A stretch of 6,910 bases of DNA from Rhodospirillaceae bacterium. Its GTDB lineage: Bacteria; Pseudomonadota; Alphaproteobacteria; SP197. The notes beneath the pieces were generated by a model. The model worked only from the letters and a program-made list of their open reading frames with translations. It made no database searches and was not told the origin of the DNA. Shown here one piece after another: positions 1-5,747 of this stretch (positions within the stretch are counted from its first letter, which is position 1; the number at the start of each line of letters is the position of its first letter). The position numbers and the translations under genes were made by a program. The stretch covers positions 1 through 6,910 of the forward strand of contig JABIUG010000145.1 of assembly GCA_018700655.1 (NCBI GenBank). Reading direction: 5' to 3'.

Positions 1-13
1 GGAGAGGGAGGGC

Positions 14-32
14 CCCGCCGCGAAGCGGTGGG
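14..32. repeat. GC-rich stem-loop past the operon's 3' end
   Basis: Bases 14-21 pair with 25-32 around a GAA loop, giving an 8-bp stem with one G-T pair at 17/29. It lies 13 bases beyond the stop codon of the last operon gene, so it could protect or end the minus-strand transcript. There is no T-run on the exit side, so a classical intrinsic terminator is not supported. Short GC-rich hairpins of this type are also common dispersed repeats. The window edge at base 1 prevents seeing what follows. Confidence 0.35.
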
Positions 33-45
33 AGGGTGAGGGGGA

Positions 46-960
46 TTACTCCTTCAACACACCCGTTGTTTCGGGCCCGGGTCGCGCCCATTCGGCGCCG
101 AAATCGTCCGTTGCGCCATAGGTGTTCCATGGCTTGAAGCCCATCAGGGCGCGCTCATGGTCGTTGAGTTCCGCGCTGACCTCGGGCCGCAAGCCATAGG
201 GGAAGTTCAGAAGCTGTCGGATGAAGGGCGCTGTCCAATAGGTCGTGATACCTATGCGCGGCGTGTTTCCGGTGTTCAGGCTCGCCGCATGCCAGGTGCG
301 CCCTTCCCATGTCACGAAGCTGCCTGCAGGAACTTCTGCATAGGTCACGTCATAGTTGGTTTCGGGCGCGGGATGATGGCCAGAACGATGGCTTCCAGGG
401 ACCAGCCGCGTGGCTCCGTTTTCGAGCGTGAAGTCCGTGATCGCAAACATCACGTTGCAGACCACCGGCGGGTTGATCGGATGGTCGGCCGGTTCCGGTC
501 CGCCCCAGGGCTGATGCAGGCGGCTCACATCTGACGGGCGCGCATAGTCATCACCGGGCATCACGACCTGGGGCATGAACCACTGGTCGGTGTGCAGGGC
601 CATCTCCTTGTTGCCGGGCCAGGTGATGTGGGCAGAAAACTCAGAAAGAATGGCATCGTCGCCCAGAATGAAACGCACGATGTCGACACAGGCCTGGTTG
701 TTGATCAATGCCCGGCAGACCGCGCCCTTGTTGGGCAGGAACGCAACCCACTGGTTAACGTCATCGTCAGGCTCCACCGCCATGTTGTTGTTGCCATAGC
801 CGACCTTCTTTTCGGCGGCGGCCTGCTCGAGAACACGCTCGCGAATGGCGGCTGTCGTATCAGGATCGAGAGCGCCTTCCATCATGGCAAAGCCATGCTC
901 GGCCACATCGGACTTGAGCTGATCCATGTTTGTTGCCAGTTGCGGTGTTAATTTGGCCAT
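46..960 (-). CDS. Phytanoyl-CoA dioxygenase (PhyH) family protein, last gene of the operon
   Basis: A 304-residue Fe(II)/2-oxoglutarate-dependent oxygenase, expected to be cytoplasmic. PhyH proteins hydroxylate substrates such as CoA-activated acids, releasing CO2 and succinate. The facial triad is visible: H123 and D125 in ALHTDQWFMPQ and distal H224 in GRTWHAASLN, with R235 placed to bind the 2OG carboxylate. The family segment NGATRLVPGSHR (181-192) precedes the distal His. The length is normal and the catalytic set complete. The ATG at 960 has a good GAGGAG ribosome site 7 bases upstream. That site lies inside the preceding DinB frame, which continues 101 bases into this gene, so translation is probably coupled. 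The acyl-CoA synthetase two genes upstream could supply a CoA ester substrate; that link is inference. Many PhyH members act on non-CoA molecules, so the substrate is unknown. Confidence 0.9.
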   Translation of the reverse strand: MAKLTPQLATNMDQLKSDVAEHGFAMMEGALDPDTTAAIRERVLEQAAAEKKVGYGNNNMAVEPDDDVNQWVAFLPNKGAVCRALINNQACVDIVRFILGDDAILSEFSAHITWPGNKEMALHTDQWFMPQVVMPGDDYARPSDVSRLHQPWGGPEPADHPINPPVVCNVMFAITDFTLENGATRLVPGSHRSGHHPAPETNYDVTYAEVPAGSFVTWEGRTWHAASLNTGNTPRIGITTYWTAPFIRQLLNFPYGLRPEVSAELNDHERALMGFKPWNTYGATDDFGAEWARPGPETTGVLKE

Positions 961-1480
961 GATCGTTCTCCTCTAAAGCGTCTTCGAAGCAGGGCATAAA
1001 AGGTATGTCGGTTGACCCTATATCATGGCCCATCTGATTCAGCAGGGTTGTTACCTGGCCGCGATGGTGGGTCTGATGGTTGAACATCTGGGTGACGAAG
1101 GCCCAGAGCGGCAGCGTGTGGTTTTTTCCGTCGATCACGCTGGTAAAGGTCGTTGTGCGGGTGAGCCATTCCTCGGTCAGTTCCTCGGCCCAGGCACGGA
1201 TGCGACTGTCCAAAAGCGGGCGTTCCTGGTGGAGCATTTCGAAAGTTTCGAAGAGGTCATCTCCAAAACCCGGCATATCGGCCTCGTCGCCGGTGAAGCG
1301 TGCGAGGAACATCAGGTCGAGCACCATGATGTGGTTGAGCGTGCCGTGGATCGAGCCAAAAAACGCACCCCGGTCGCACCGCCGCTCTTCGTCCGTCATG
1401 CCGGCGCACAGGCTATAGAGGCGCTCGTTCACCCAGGTGTTGTAGTCTGCCATCAGGCAGGCGTGGTTGCAGTCGATCAT
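860..1480 (-). CDS. DinB/YfiT-like putative metalloenzyme with an atypical C-terminal extension
   Basis: A 206-residue frame whose first ~165 residues match the DinB four-helix-bundle fold. The three expected metal-binding histidines are visible: H50 in HGTLNHIMVLD, and H135 and H139 in the hallmark FNHQTHHRGQ. DinB proteins bind a divalent metal; characterised relatives include thiol-dependent transferases and maleylpyruvate isomerase, but most have no known reaction. The ATG at 1480 overlaps the stop of the acyl-CoA synthetase gene in an ATGA, which supports coupled translation. Family members usually end soon after the TDxPFMP-like segment, here residues 157-163. This frame continues about 43 more residues, the last ~34 encoded inside the next gene in another frame and unlike any domain I recognise. 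A one-base shift near residue 168 would stop at the TAG at 973-975. The gene may therefore carry a frameshift that removed its native stop, or a real extension. The role in the operon is unknown. Confidence 0.87.
   Translation of the reverse strand: MIDCNHACLMADYNTWVNERLYSLCAGMTDEERRCDRGAFFGSIHGTLNHIMVLDLMFLARFTGDEADMPGFGDDLFETFEMLHQERPLLDSRIRAWAEELTEEWLTRTTTFTSVIDGKNHTLPLWAFVTQMFNHQTHHRGQVTTLLNQMGHDIGSTDIPFMPCFEDALEENDHGQINTATGNKHGSAQVRCGRAWLCHDGRRSRS
968..973 (-). promoter_or_regulatory. Ribosome binding site of the 46-960 PhyH gene
   Basis: GAGGAG on the minus strand, 7 bases before the ATG at 960. It supports that start and shows the downstream gene has its own initiation signal although it lies within the DinB reading frame. 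Confidence 0.75.
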
Positions 1481-3060
1481 GATGCCTGGCCGGCAGCGAG
1501 TTCTTTCTTCAGCGTCTGTTTATCGATTTTTCCTATTGGCAGGCGCGGCAGTTCGGCGCGGATCTCGAAGGTCTTGGGAACCTTGTAGTTGGCCAGCCGC
1601 TCTCGGCACCAGAGGTTGAGAGCAGCAGCATCCAGCGATGCTCCGGCTTTGACCTCGACAAAGGCATGGCCAACTTCGCCGAAAGCCTCGTCGGGCACGC
1701 CCATCACGGCGACCATGCCGGTATCTGGATGTTCCTCGATCGCGATCTCGACTTCGCGGGGATAGATGTTGAAACCGCCGGAGATGAACATTTCCTTGGT
1801 CCGCCCGACGATCTCCAGATTCCCGTCTTCCCAGACCTTCACGATATCCCCGGTGCGGAACCAGCCGTCTGCCGTGTAGGCCTCGGCGGTTGCCTGGGGG
1901 TCGCGGAAGTAACCGGCCAGAAGCCAGTCGCCACGCGCCTGGATTTCACCCTCTTCTCCGGGGCCGGCTAGGTTGCCCTCCCCATCGGCGACGCGGATAT
2001 CGAATCCATGATGGGGTTTGCCGATTGTCTGGCTCAGGGCGTCGAAGCTGGTGCCGGGTTCGGTAAAGGTCACATAGAGGCCCAGCTCGGTCATGCCGTA
2101 GCTGGTGTGAAGCGCGCAGGGAAGTTCGTTGAGCCGTGCGGTCAGGTCGGCCGCCATCGGCGCGCCGCCCCAGGTCATGAACTTCATGTGCGAGAGATCG
2201 CGGGTTTTGAGATCGGGGTGGTTGCCCATCATGTGAAACTGTACGGGTGAGCCCAGGAGATGGTCGATCCGTTCTTCTTCGAGCAGGCGCAGCAGATCGC
2301 CAGCCTCAAAACGGTCTTGGAAGACCAGCGTGCCCCCGACGTAGAGGCCATAGACCCCGGTCATGCCGACCCCGGCGATGTGATTGACCGGCATCATGTG
2401 CAGGATACGCGGTCGGTCCATCGGCCAGTGTTCGATCTCGACTGCGCCACCGGTCAGCAGGGCCCGATGTTTGACCATGGCGGCCTTGGGCCTGCCGGTG
2501 GTGCCTGAGGTAAAGATCAAGACGGCCGTGTCGTCAATCGCGACGGCATCGCGCGCCTTGGTCAGCACCGCATCGGAAATGGCTTCACCCGCTGCTAGAA
2601 ACTCCGATGCCATGACAGCACCTTCGAGCGGTGCATCAAGCAAGACGACCTGACGGATCGAGGGATTCCCCGCCTTCAGCGCCGTCAGTTCGTCGGCATA
2701 GTCGCGGCCATGGATATGGCGAAAGGCGACCAGCACGGTCGGCTCGGTCAGCTCGGTGACATGGCGGAACTCCGGCAACTGGTAGCGCGGGTGATAACCG
2801 GTCCAGATCGCGCCGATCTCGGTCACCGCCAGCATCACGGTCAGCCATTCAGTGCTGGGCGGTGTCAGCATCGCGACACGGTCGCCATGGCTGACGCCTG
2901 CCGCCAGCAATGCCTTTGCCCAGTGCGCCATGGCGTCATCGAGCGCGCGGTAACTCATCCTGATGTCGTGATGGACGGCAGCCTCGCGCTCGGGTTCGCG
3001 CGCGGCGTGGTGGCCGACGCATTGCCCGATCCGCGTGGCATCGACGGGAAGCGCAATCAT
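1477..3060 (-). CDS. Class I adenylate-forming acyl-CoA synthetase (AMP-binding family)
   Basis: A 527-residue ANL-superfamily enzyme that activates a carboxylic acid with ATP to an acyl-AMP and then a CoA thioester. All core motifs are present: the phosphate-binding loop FTSGTTGRPK (183-192), YGMTE (321-325), the ATP-ribose motif GWFRTGDI (399-406), the hinge GRTKEMFISGGFNIYP (419-434), and the C-terminal catalytic Lys511 in RLPIGKIDK. There is no signal peptide or membrane segment, so it is cytoplasmic. The ATG at 3060 is chosen because it forms an ATGA overlap with the preceding gene's stop. A start 27 bases further upstream would only add an arginine-rich tail lying inside that gene. The sequence resembles medium/long-chain fatty-acid or aromatic-acid CoA ligases, but substrate choice cannot be read by eye. 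With PhyH genes downstream and divergent, it may make the CoA ester they oxidise; this is inference. Confidence 0.93.
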   Translation of the reverse strand: MIALPVDATRIGQCVGHHAAREPEREAAVHHDIRMSYRALDDAMAHWAKALLAAGVSHGDRVAMLTPPSTEWLTVMLAVTEIGAIWTGYHPRYQLPEFRHVTELTEPTVLVAFRHIHGRDYADELTALKAGNPSIRQVVLLDAPLEGAVMASEFLAAGEAISDAVLTKARDAVAIDDTAVLIFTSGTTGRPKAAMVKHRALLTGGAVEIEHWPMDRPRILHMMPVNHIAGVGMTGVYGLYVGGTLVFQDRFEAGDLLRLLEEERIDHLLGSPVQFHMMGNHPDLKTRDLSHMKFMTWGGAPMAADLTARLNELPCALHTSYGMTELGLYVTFTEPGTSFDALSQTIGKPHHGFDIRVADGEGNLAGPGEEGEIQARGDWLLAGYFRDPQATAEAYTADGWFRTGDIVKVWEDGNLEIVGRTKEMFISGGFNIYPREVEIAIEEHPDTGMVAVMGVPDEAFGEVGHAFVEVKAGASLDAAALNLWCRERLANYKVPKTFEIRAELPRLPIGKIDKQTLKKELAAGQAS

Positions 3061-3908
3061 GCGTCTTCGGCGTCCAGTTCGGCCCATTTTGCGCGGGCCC
3101 AGTCTTTCAGGATCAACCCCTGGTCCCAGCGGTCGACCAGTTCGGTCCCGTCTTCGCCCGTGATGCCATAGGGCGGCGGGCCAAGTTCACACAGGAAGTT
3201 CAGGATGGCGCCGCCAGGTTTGCGTGCACGCCATTGGCGCATGGCGTCTTCCCACCAGTGGTGGAACAACGCGACCCATTCGGCGTGCTGGGGCCAGTGC
3301 ACCGCAATCTGGACCTGTTCGCGTGTGGCGATGCGGCCCTGCAACCCGGCACAGCGGGCCAGTACCTTGTCGAACGCTGCCTTGTGGACCTCATCAAGCG
3401 GCAGCGTGATCTCGCGGCTCACCACCGCATGGGAAAGGTCGGCGACAATTTCCATTTCCGGCACCAGGTCCATGACCTGCTCGGTAAAGAAGAGATCGTT
3501 GGTCAGGGTGTAACGATGTAGCTCGAAGTGCGCTTCGACGCCCATCTCGGCGGCCACTTCCAGCGCGCGCCGGACATAATCGGCACCTTCCTGGGGGGTA
3601 TAGGGAAAGGCCACGGCGTTGATCGCGACGAACCGGCTGCCCAACTCGTTGGCCATGTCATAGACCGGTTTCATTTCCTCCACGCCGCGGGGGAAAGCGA
3701 CCAGGATGTTCTCAAGCTCGTAATCGCGGAACAGCGGCTTGGCTTCCTCCACGGTGGGGATGTCGTGCGAAGCCATGTCGATCGACATGCCGTCGTAACC
3801 GCCCTCCTTGACCATGCGGAACTTCTCTTCCATCGGCCATTCCATGCCGTCAGGCGCTCGCCGTTCCATCGCCCAGATCGATTGGAAGACCTCGAGTTTG
3901 TGTCCCAT
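3057..3908 (-). CDS. Xylose-isomerase-like TIM-barrel protein (sugar phosphate isomerase/epimerase family)
   Basis: A 283-residue protein of the xylose-isomerase/AP-endonuclease-2 TIM-barrel superfamily, whose members isomerise, epimerise or dehydrate sugars and polyols with a divalent metal. Visible landmarks are FELHRYTLTND (128-138) with likely ligand E129, ADLSHAVVSRE (156-166) with D157 and H160, LQGRIATREQVQI (189-201), and CELGPPPYGITG (240-251) with E241. Relatives often carry a His where this protein has Q190, so one ligand may differ. The ATG at 3908 is chosen because GGGAG lies 6 bases upstream and the protein begins with a plausible first strand (HKLEVFQSIW). Starting further upstream would run into the control region and the divergent gene. 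The stop overlaps the synthetase start in an ATGA. This is the first gene of the operon. No particular sugar substrate is supported. Confidence 0.88.
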   Translation of the reverse strand: MGHKLEVFQSIWAMERRAPDGMEWPMEEKFRMVKEGGYDGMSIDMASHDIPTVEEAKPLFRDYELENILVAFPRGVEEMKPVYDMANELGSRFVAINAVAFPYTPQEGADYVRRALEVAAEMGVEAHFELHRYTLTNDLFFTEQVMDLVPEMEIVADLSHAVVSREITLPLDEVHKAAFDKVLARCAGLQGRIATREQVQIAVHWPQHAEWVALFHHWWEDAMRQWRARKPGGAILNFLCELGPPPYGITGEDGTELVDRWDQGLILKDWARAKWAELDAEDA

Positions 3909-3914
3909 GCCATT

Positions 3915-3919
3915 CTCCC
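3915..3919 (-). promoter_or_regulatory. Ribosome binding site of the TIM-barrel gene
   Basis: GGGAG on the minus strand with a 6-base spacer to the ATG at 3908. It decides the start against the longer frame that would extend to 4022. Confidence 0.65.
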
Positions 3920-3920
3920 T

Positions 3921-3932
3921 TTTCCTAGGAAA
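3921..3932. promoter_or_regulatory. 12-bp perfect palindrome, candidate operator
   Basis: TTTCCTAGGAAA is identical on both strands. It sits between the candidate minus-strand -10 box and the ribosome site of the operon's first gene, where a bound repressor would block transcription. One or two such palindromes are expected by chance in 7 kb, so the case rests on position. No regulator gene is present in the window. Confidence 0.35.
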
Positions 3933-3959
3933 CCATAAGCCAGAGCAACATCCAGACAA
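3932..3959 (-). promoter_or_regulatory. Candidate sigma-70-type promoter for the minus-strand operon
   Basis: On the minus strand, TTGTCT (3954-3959) is separated by 16 bases from TATGGT (3932-3937). Each matches the -35/-10 consensus at four of six positions. The implied transcript start is near 3925, leaving a short leader of about 17 bases that contains the ribosome site. The position is sensible but the match is weak. Confidence 0.35.
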
Positions 3960-3971
3960 GGCTTGATGCCA

Positions 3972-3998
3972 GCGCCAAGGCGCGCGAATGTCGCATTC
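3972..3998. promoter_or_regulatory. Two adjacent small inverted repeats upstream of the plus-strand PhyH gene
   Basis: GCGCC/GGCGC arms (3972-3976 and 3979-3983, 2-base centre) are followed by GAATG/CATTC arms (3986-3990 and 3994-3998, 3-base centre). They lie 22-49 bases before the ATG at 4021. They could be operator half-sites or hairpins in the leader RNA. Short arms like these can arise by chance. I see no convincing -35/-10 pair on the plus strand. Confidence 0.25.
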
Positions 3999-4020
3999 CA
4001 ACTTTTGCGGAGTCCGGGCC

Positions 4021-4827
4021 ATGAACGATCTGGTCAGCCAGGAAACGATCGATGCCTATCAGGCCGATGGCGTTGTCTTCATCAAGGGCCTGTTTGCCGA
4101 CTGGGTTCCGGCCCTGACGCGCGGTGTCGAGCAGAACCTCGATCAGCCCGGGCCGGACGGCAAACTCTACCACGACGACGGCGGCCGGCGTTTCCTCAGC
4201 GACTACTGCAACTGGCAGCGCATCCCCGAATACGAGGACTTCCTGAAACACTCGCGCTGCGCCGAACTGGCTGCGGCGCTGATGGAATCAGATACCGCCC
4301 GTCTGTTCCATGAACATGTTCTGGTGAAAGACGCCGGCGCCCAGATTCCCACGCCATGGCATCACGACCAGCCCTATTACTGCGTTGATGGCCGCCAGAA
4401 CGTTTCGATCTGGATTCCGCTCGATCCCATCGCGCGCGAGACCAGCGTCGAGTTTGTCGCGGGCTCGCACCATTGGGAGCAGTTTTTCACACCGGAACGT
4501 TTCAACACGCAGCCGCTTTACGGTGAAGCCGATAGCTACGAAAAACTCCCCGACATCGAAGCCAACCGCGATGCCTATGACATCCGTGGTTTCGAACTCG
4601 AACCCGGTGATGCCATCTGCTTTCACTACCTCACCGTCCACGGTGCACCTGCCAACCAATCCCTCAACACCCCCCGCCGCGCCGTCTCCGCCCGCTGGAT
4701 CGGCGATGATGCAAGGTTCGCTGTTCGGCCTGGCAAGACCTCACCACCGTTCCGCGAGGTGATGCTGAAGCCAGGCGACGTGATGGACGCACCGGAGTTT
4801 CCGCTGGTTTGGGCGGGGACTGGTTAG
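4021..4827 (+). CDS. Phytanoyl-CoA dioxygenase (PhyH) family protein, divergent from the operon
   Basis: A 268-residue Fe(II)/2OG oxygenase. The metal triad is H114 and D116 in TPWHHDQPYY and distal H207 in YLTVHGAPANQS, with R220 (or R219) positioned for 2OG binding. VEFVAGSH (143-150) is the usual family strand, and ELEPGDAICFH (192-202) leads into the distal His. It resembles PhyH proteins acting on small or polar substrates as much as true phytanoyl-CoA hydroxylase, so the reaction is left open. The ATG at 4021 is preferred over one 33 bases upstream because GGAG lies at 4009-4012, 8 bases before it. Apart from the motif residues it looks unlike the 304-residue PhyH at 46-960, so the two are not a recent duplication. 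It shares a 112-base control region with the minus-strand operon, hinting at co-regulation. It converges on the next gene with only 13 bases between stops. Confidence 0.9.
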   Translation: MNDLVSQETIDAYQADGVVFIKGLFADWVPALTRGVEQNLDQPGPDGKLYHDDGGRRFLSDYCNWQRIPEYEDFLKHSRCAELAAALMESDTARLFHEHVLVKDAGAQIPTPWHHDQPYYCVDGRQNVSIWIPLDPIARETSVEFVAGSHHWEQFFTPERFNTQPLYGEADSYEKLPDIEANRDAYDIRGFELEPGDAICFHYLTVHGAPANQSLNTPRRAVSARWIGDDARFAVRPGKTSPPFREVMLKPGDVMDAPEFPLVWAGTG

Positions 4828-4840
4828 GGTTTGCGGCTCG

Positions 4841-5458
4841 TCACCATTGGCTCACCATAGCAGTGTAGTCCTCGGGTGTGGGGCACGAGTGAGTCGGGTC
4901 ACGGAGGCATCGAAGCTCCCAATAGAAGGCGCTCTCTATCAAGTTGCTTCCAAACTCGGAACGGCACCATTGATAAGGCAGTGTTTCCTTGGCATTTGCG
5001 AAGGCCTCTTCCGAAGTCAGGGATTGATCAAGGGCCTCCTCGGAAAGGGTGTAGGTCCCGGAGCGTTCTGCTTCCATCGTGTCAGTGTTGTATCCGATGA
5101 AAATGGATTGGGCTTCCAGCAGAAACAGAACTTTCTCGTCCGAACGAGCGTCATAGCCGGGGAGGGTGCTTGCTTCGAGCACGATGATCTCTTCCCGTAA
5201 GTCACCATTGAGAGCACTGACGCGGACAATGTTCTCCTGAACCTCGTAGTCGACGCGTTCGCACATAATTCCAAATCCGAACCAGCAACGGCGGTCGTCC
5301 AGATAGACAAGGCAGCTGTCGAAACTCCCGCCTTCCGGACACCCATAGGACCGCTCGCCCAAGACAGGGTTGCCGTTCAGGTACTCGTCATAGCGGATCG
5401 CGAGACTGCCTGACGCGACCAGGGCGATGAACAAGACAAATGCGAAAAATCGCTTCAT
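4841..5458 (-). CDS. Hypothetical secreted cysteine-containing protein
   Basis: A 205-residue protein I do not recognise. Residues 1-20 look like a Sec signal peptide: MKR, a hydrophobic stretch (FFAFVLFIALVA), then SLA as a likely cleavage site, so the mature protein would be periplasmic or exported. There is no lipobox. Seven cysteines follow (C40, C49, C58, C66, C165, C184, C192), clustered at both ends of the mature chain and able to form disulfides in the periplasm. The ATG at 5458 places the signal peptide at the N-terminus; a TTG start at 5482 would add eight residues. No clear ribosome site precedes either. Base composition is lower in GC than the flanks: two 60-base samples give 47% and 52%, against 67% in the preceding gene. 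That may indicate acquired DNA. The signal peptide on this strand argues that it, and not the opposite-strand frames, is the real gene. Confidence 0.6.
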   Translation of the reverse strand: MKRFFAFVLFIALVASGSLAIRYDEYLNGNPVLGERSYGCPEGGSFDSCLVYLDDRRCWFGFGIMCERVDYEVQENIVRVSALNGDLREEIIVLEASTLPGYDARSDEKVLFLLEAQSIFIGYNTDTMEAERSGTYTLSEEALDQSLTSEEAFANAKETLPYQWCRSEFGSNLIESAFYWELRCLRDPTHSCPTPEDYTAMVSQW

Positions 5459-5503
5459 GGTTGTGATCGTGACAGACTCCAACTCTCAAACAAGCCCGTC
5501 ATG

Positions 5504-5520
5504 GCCCCACTTGATGGGGC
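5504..5520. repeat. Small GC-rich hairpin
   Basis: GCCCCA (5504-5509) pairs with TGGGGC (5515-5520) around a 5-base loop. No T-run follows on either strand. It resembles a short REP hairpin and lies just upstream of the secreted-protein gene, where it might also end transcription arriving from the oxygenase gene. Confidence 0.4.
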
Positions 5521-5588
5521 AGAGTTTGGTTCGTCGGAGTTTCTTGCGGAGTCCGAAGGTTTGATCGCAGGCGGAGAATGCACCACCG

Positions 5589-5619
5589 ACCTGATCCCCA
5601 GCGAAGGCTGGGGTCCATA
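5589..5619 (+). repeat. REP-like hairpin, left arm of an inverted pair
   Basis: This 31-base segment is the exact reverse complement of 5711-5741. Within it, CCCCAGC (5596-5602) and GCTGGGG (5607-5613) form a 7-bp stem over a GAAG loop. Short repeats of the CCCCAGCCTTCGCTGGGG kind are typical dispersed REP elements in proteobacteria. Two in inverted orientation about 90 bases apart match the layout called a REPIN or BIME. Confidence 0.8.
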
Positions 5620-5710
5620 ACCCCGGTGGGTGAAGGAACGCTCCTGTCCCTGTTTGCCGTACCGAAATTTGGGTCGTGAAAGGGCACAGCGAACTTTCAG
5701 CGCTCGTGCG

Positions 5711-5741
5711 TATGGACCCCAGCCTTCGCTGGGGATCAGGT
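5711..5741 (-). repeat. REP-like hairpin, right arm of the inverted pair
   Basis: Exact reverse complement of 5589-5619, with stem arms 5717-5723 and 5728-5734 and a CTTC loop. It ends 6 bases before the stop codon of the oxygenase gene, so the minus-strand mRNA would carry this hairpin just after its stop. There it could stabilise the 3' end or slow polymerase. Confidence 0.8.
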
Positions 5742-5747
5742 TGAGCG

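Larger units (their letters stand above)
5483..5747. other. Non-coding stretch made largely of hairpin repeats
   Basis: About 265 bases between two minus-strand genes. It holds a hairpin at 5504-5520 and the inverted REP-like pair at 5589-5619 and 5711-5741. The remainder (5521-5588 and 5620-5710) shows no convincing gene, RNA or promoter. Open frames crossing it are REP-derived and lack ribosome sites. Confidence 0.6.

Noticed and set aside
1025..1588. Plus-strand 187-residue open frame opposite DinB and the ligase end
   Set aside because: It is the antisense of two recognisable genes in GC-rich DNA and has no family features.
3061..3087. Nine-residue arginine-rich extension of the acyl-CoA synthetase
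   Set aside because: The ATG at 3060 forms an ATGA overlap with the upstream stop and begins the normal family N-terminus.
3909..4022. N-terminal extension of the TIM-barrel frame up to 4022
   Set aside because: It would read through the control region and into the divergent PhyH start, has no domain similarity, and a better start with a ribosome site exists at 3908.
4847..5200. Plus-strand 117-residue open frame opposite the secreted protein
   Set aside because: No signal peptide, domain or ribosome site; the minus-strand frame spans the whole region and begins with a clear signal peptide.
4005..5555. Twelve-base direct repeat TTGCGGAGTCCG at 4005-4016 and 5544-5555
   Set aside because: About one 12-base match is expected by chance in a window this size, and the contexts are unrelated.
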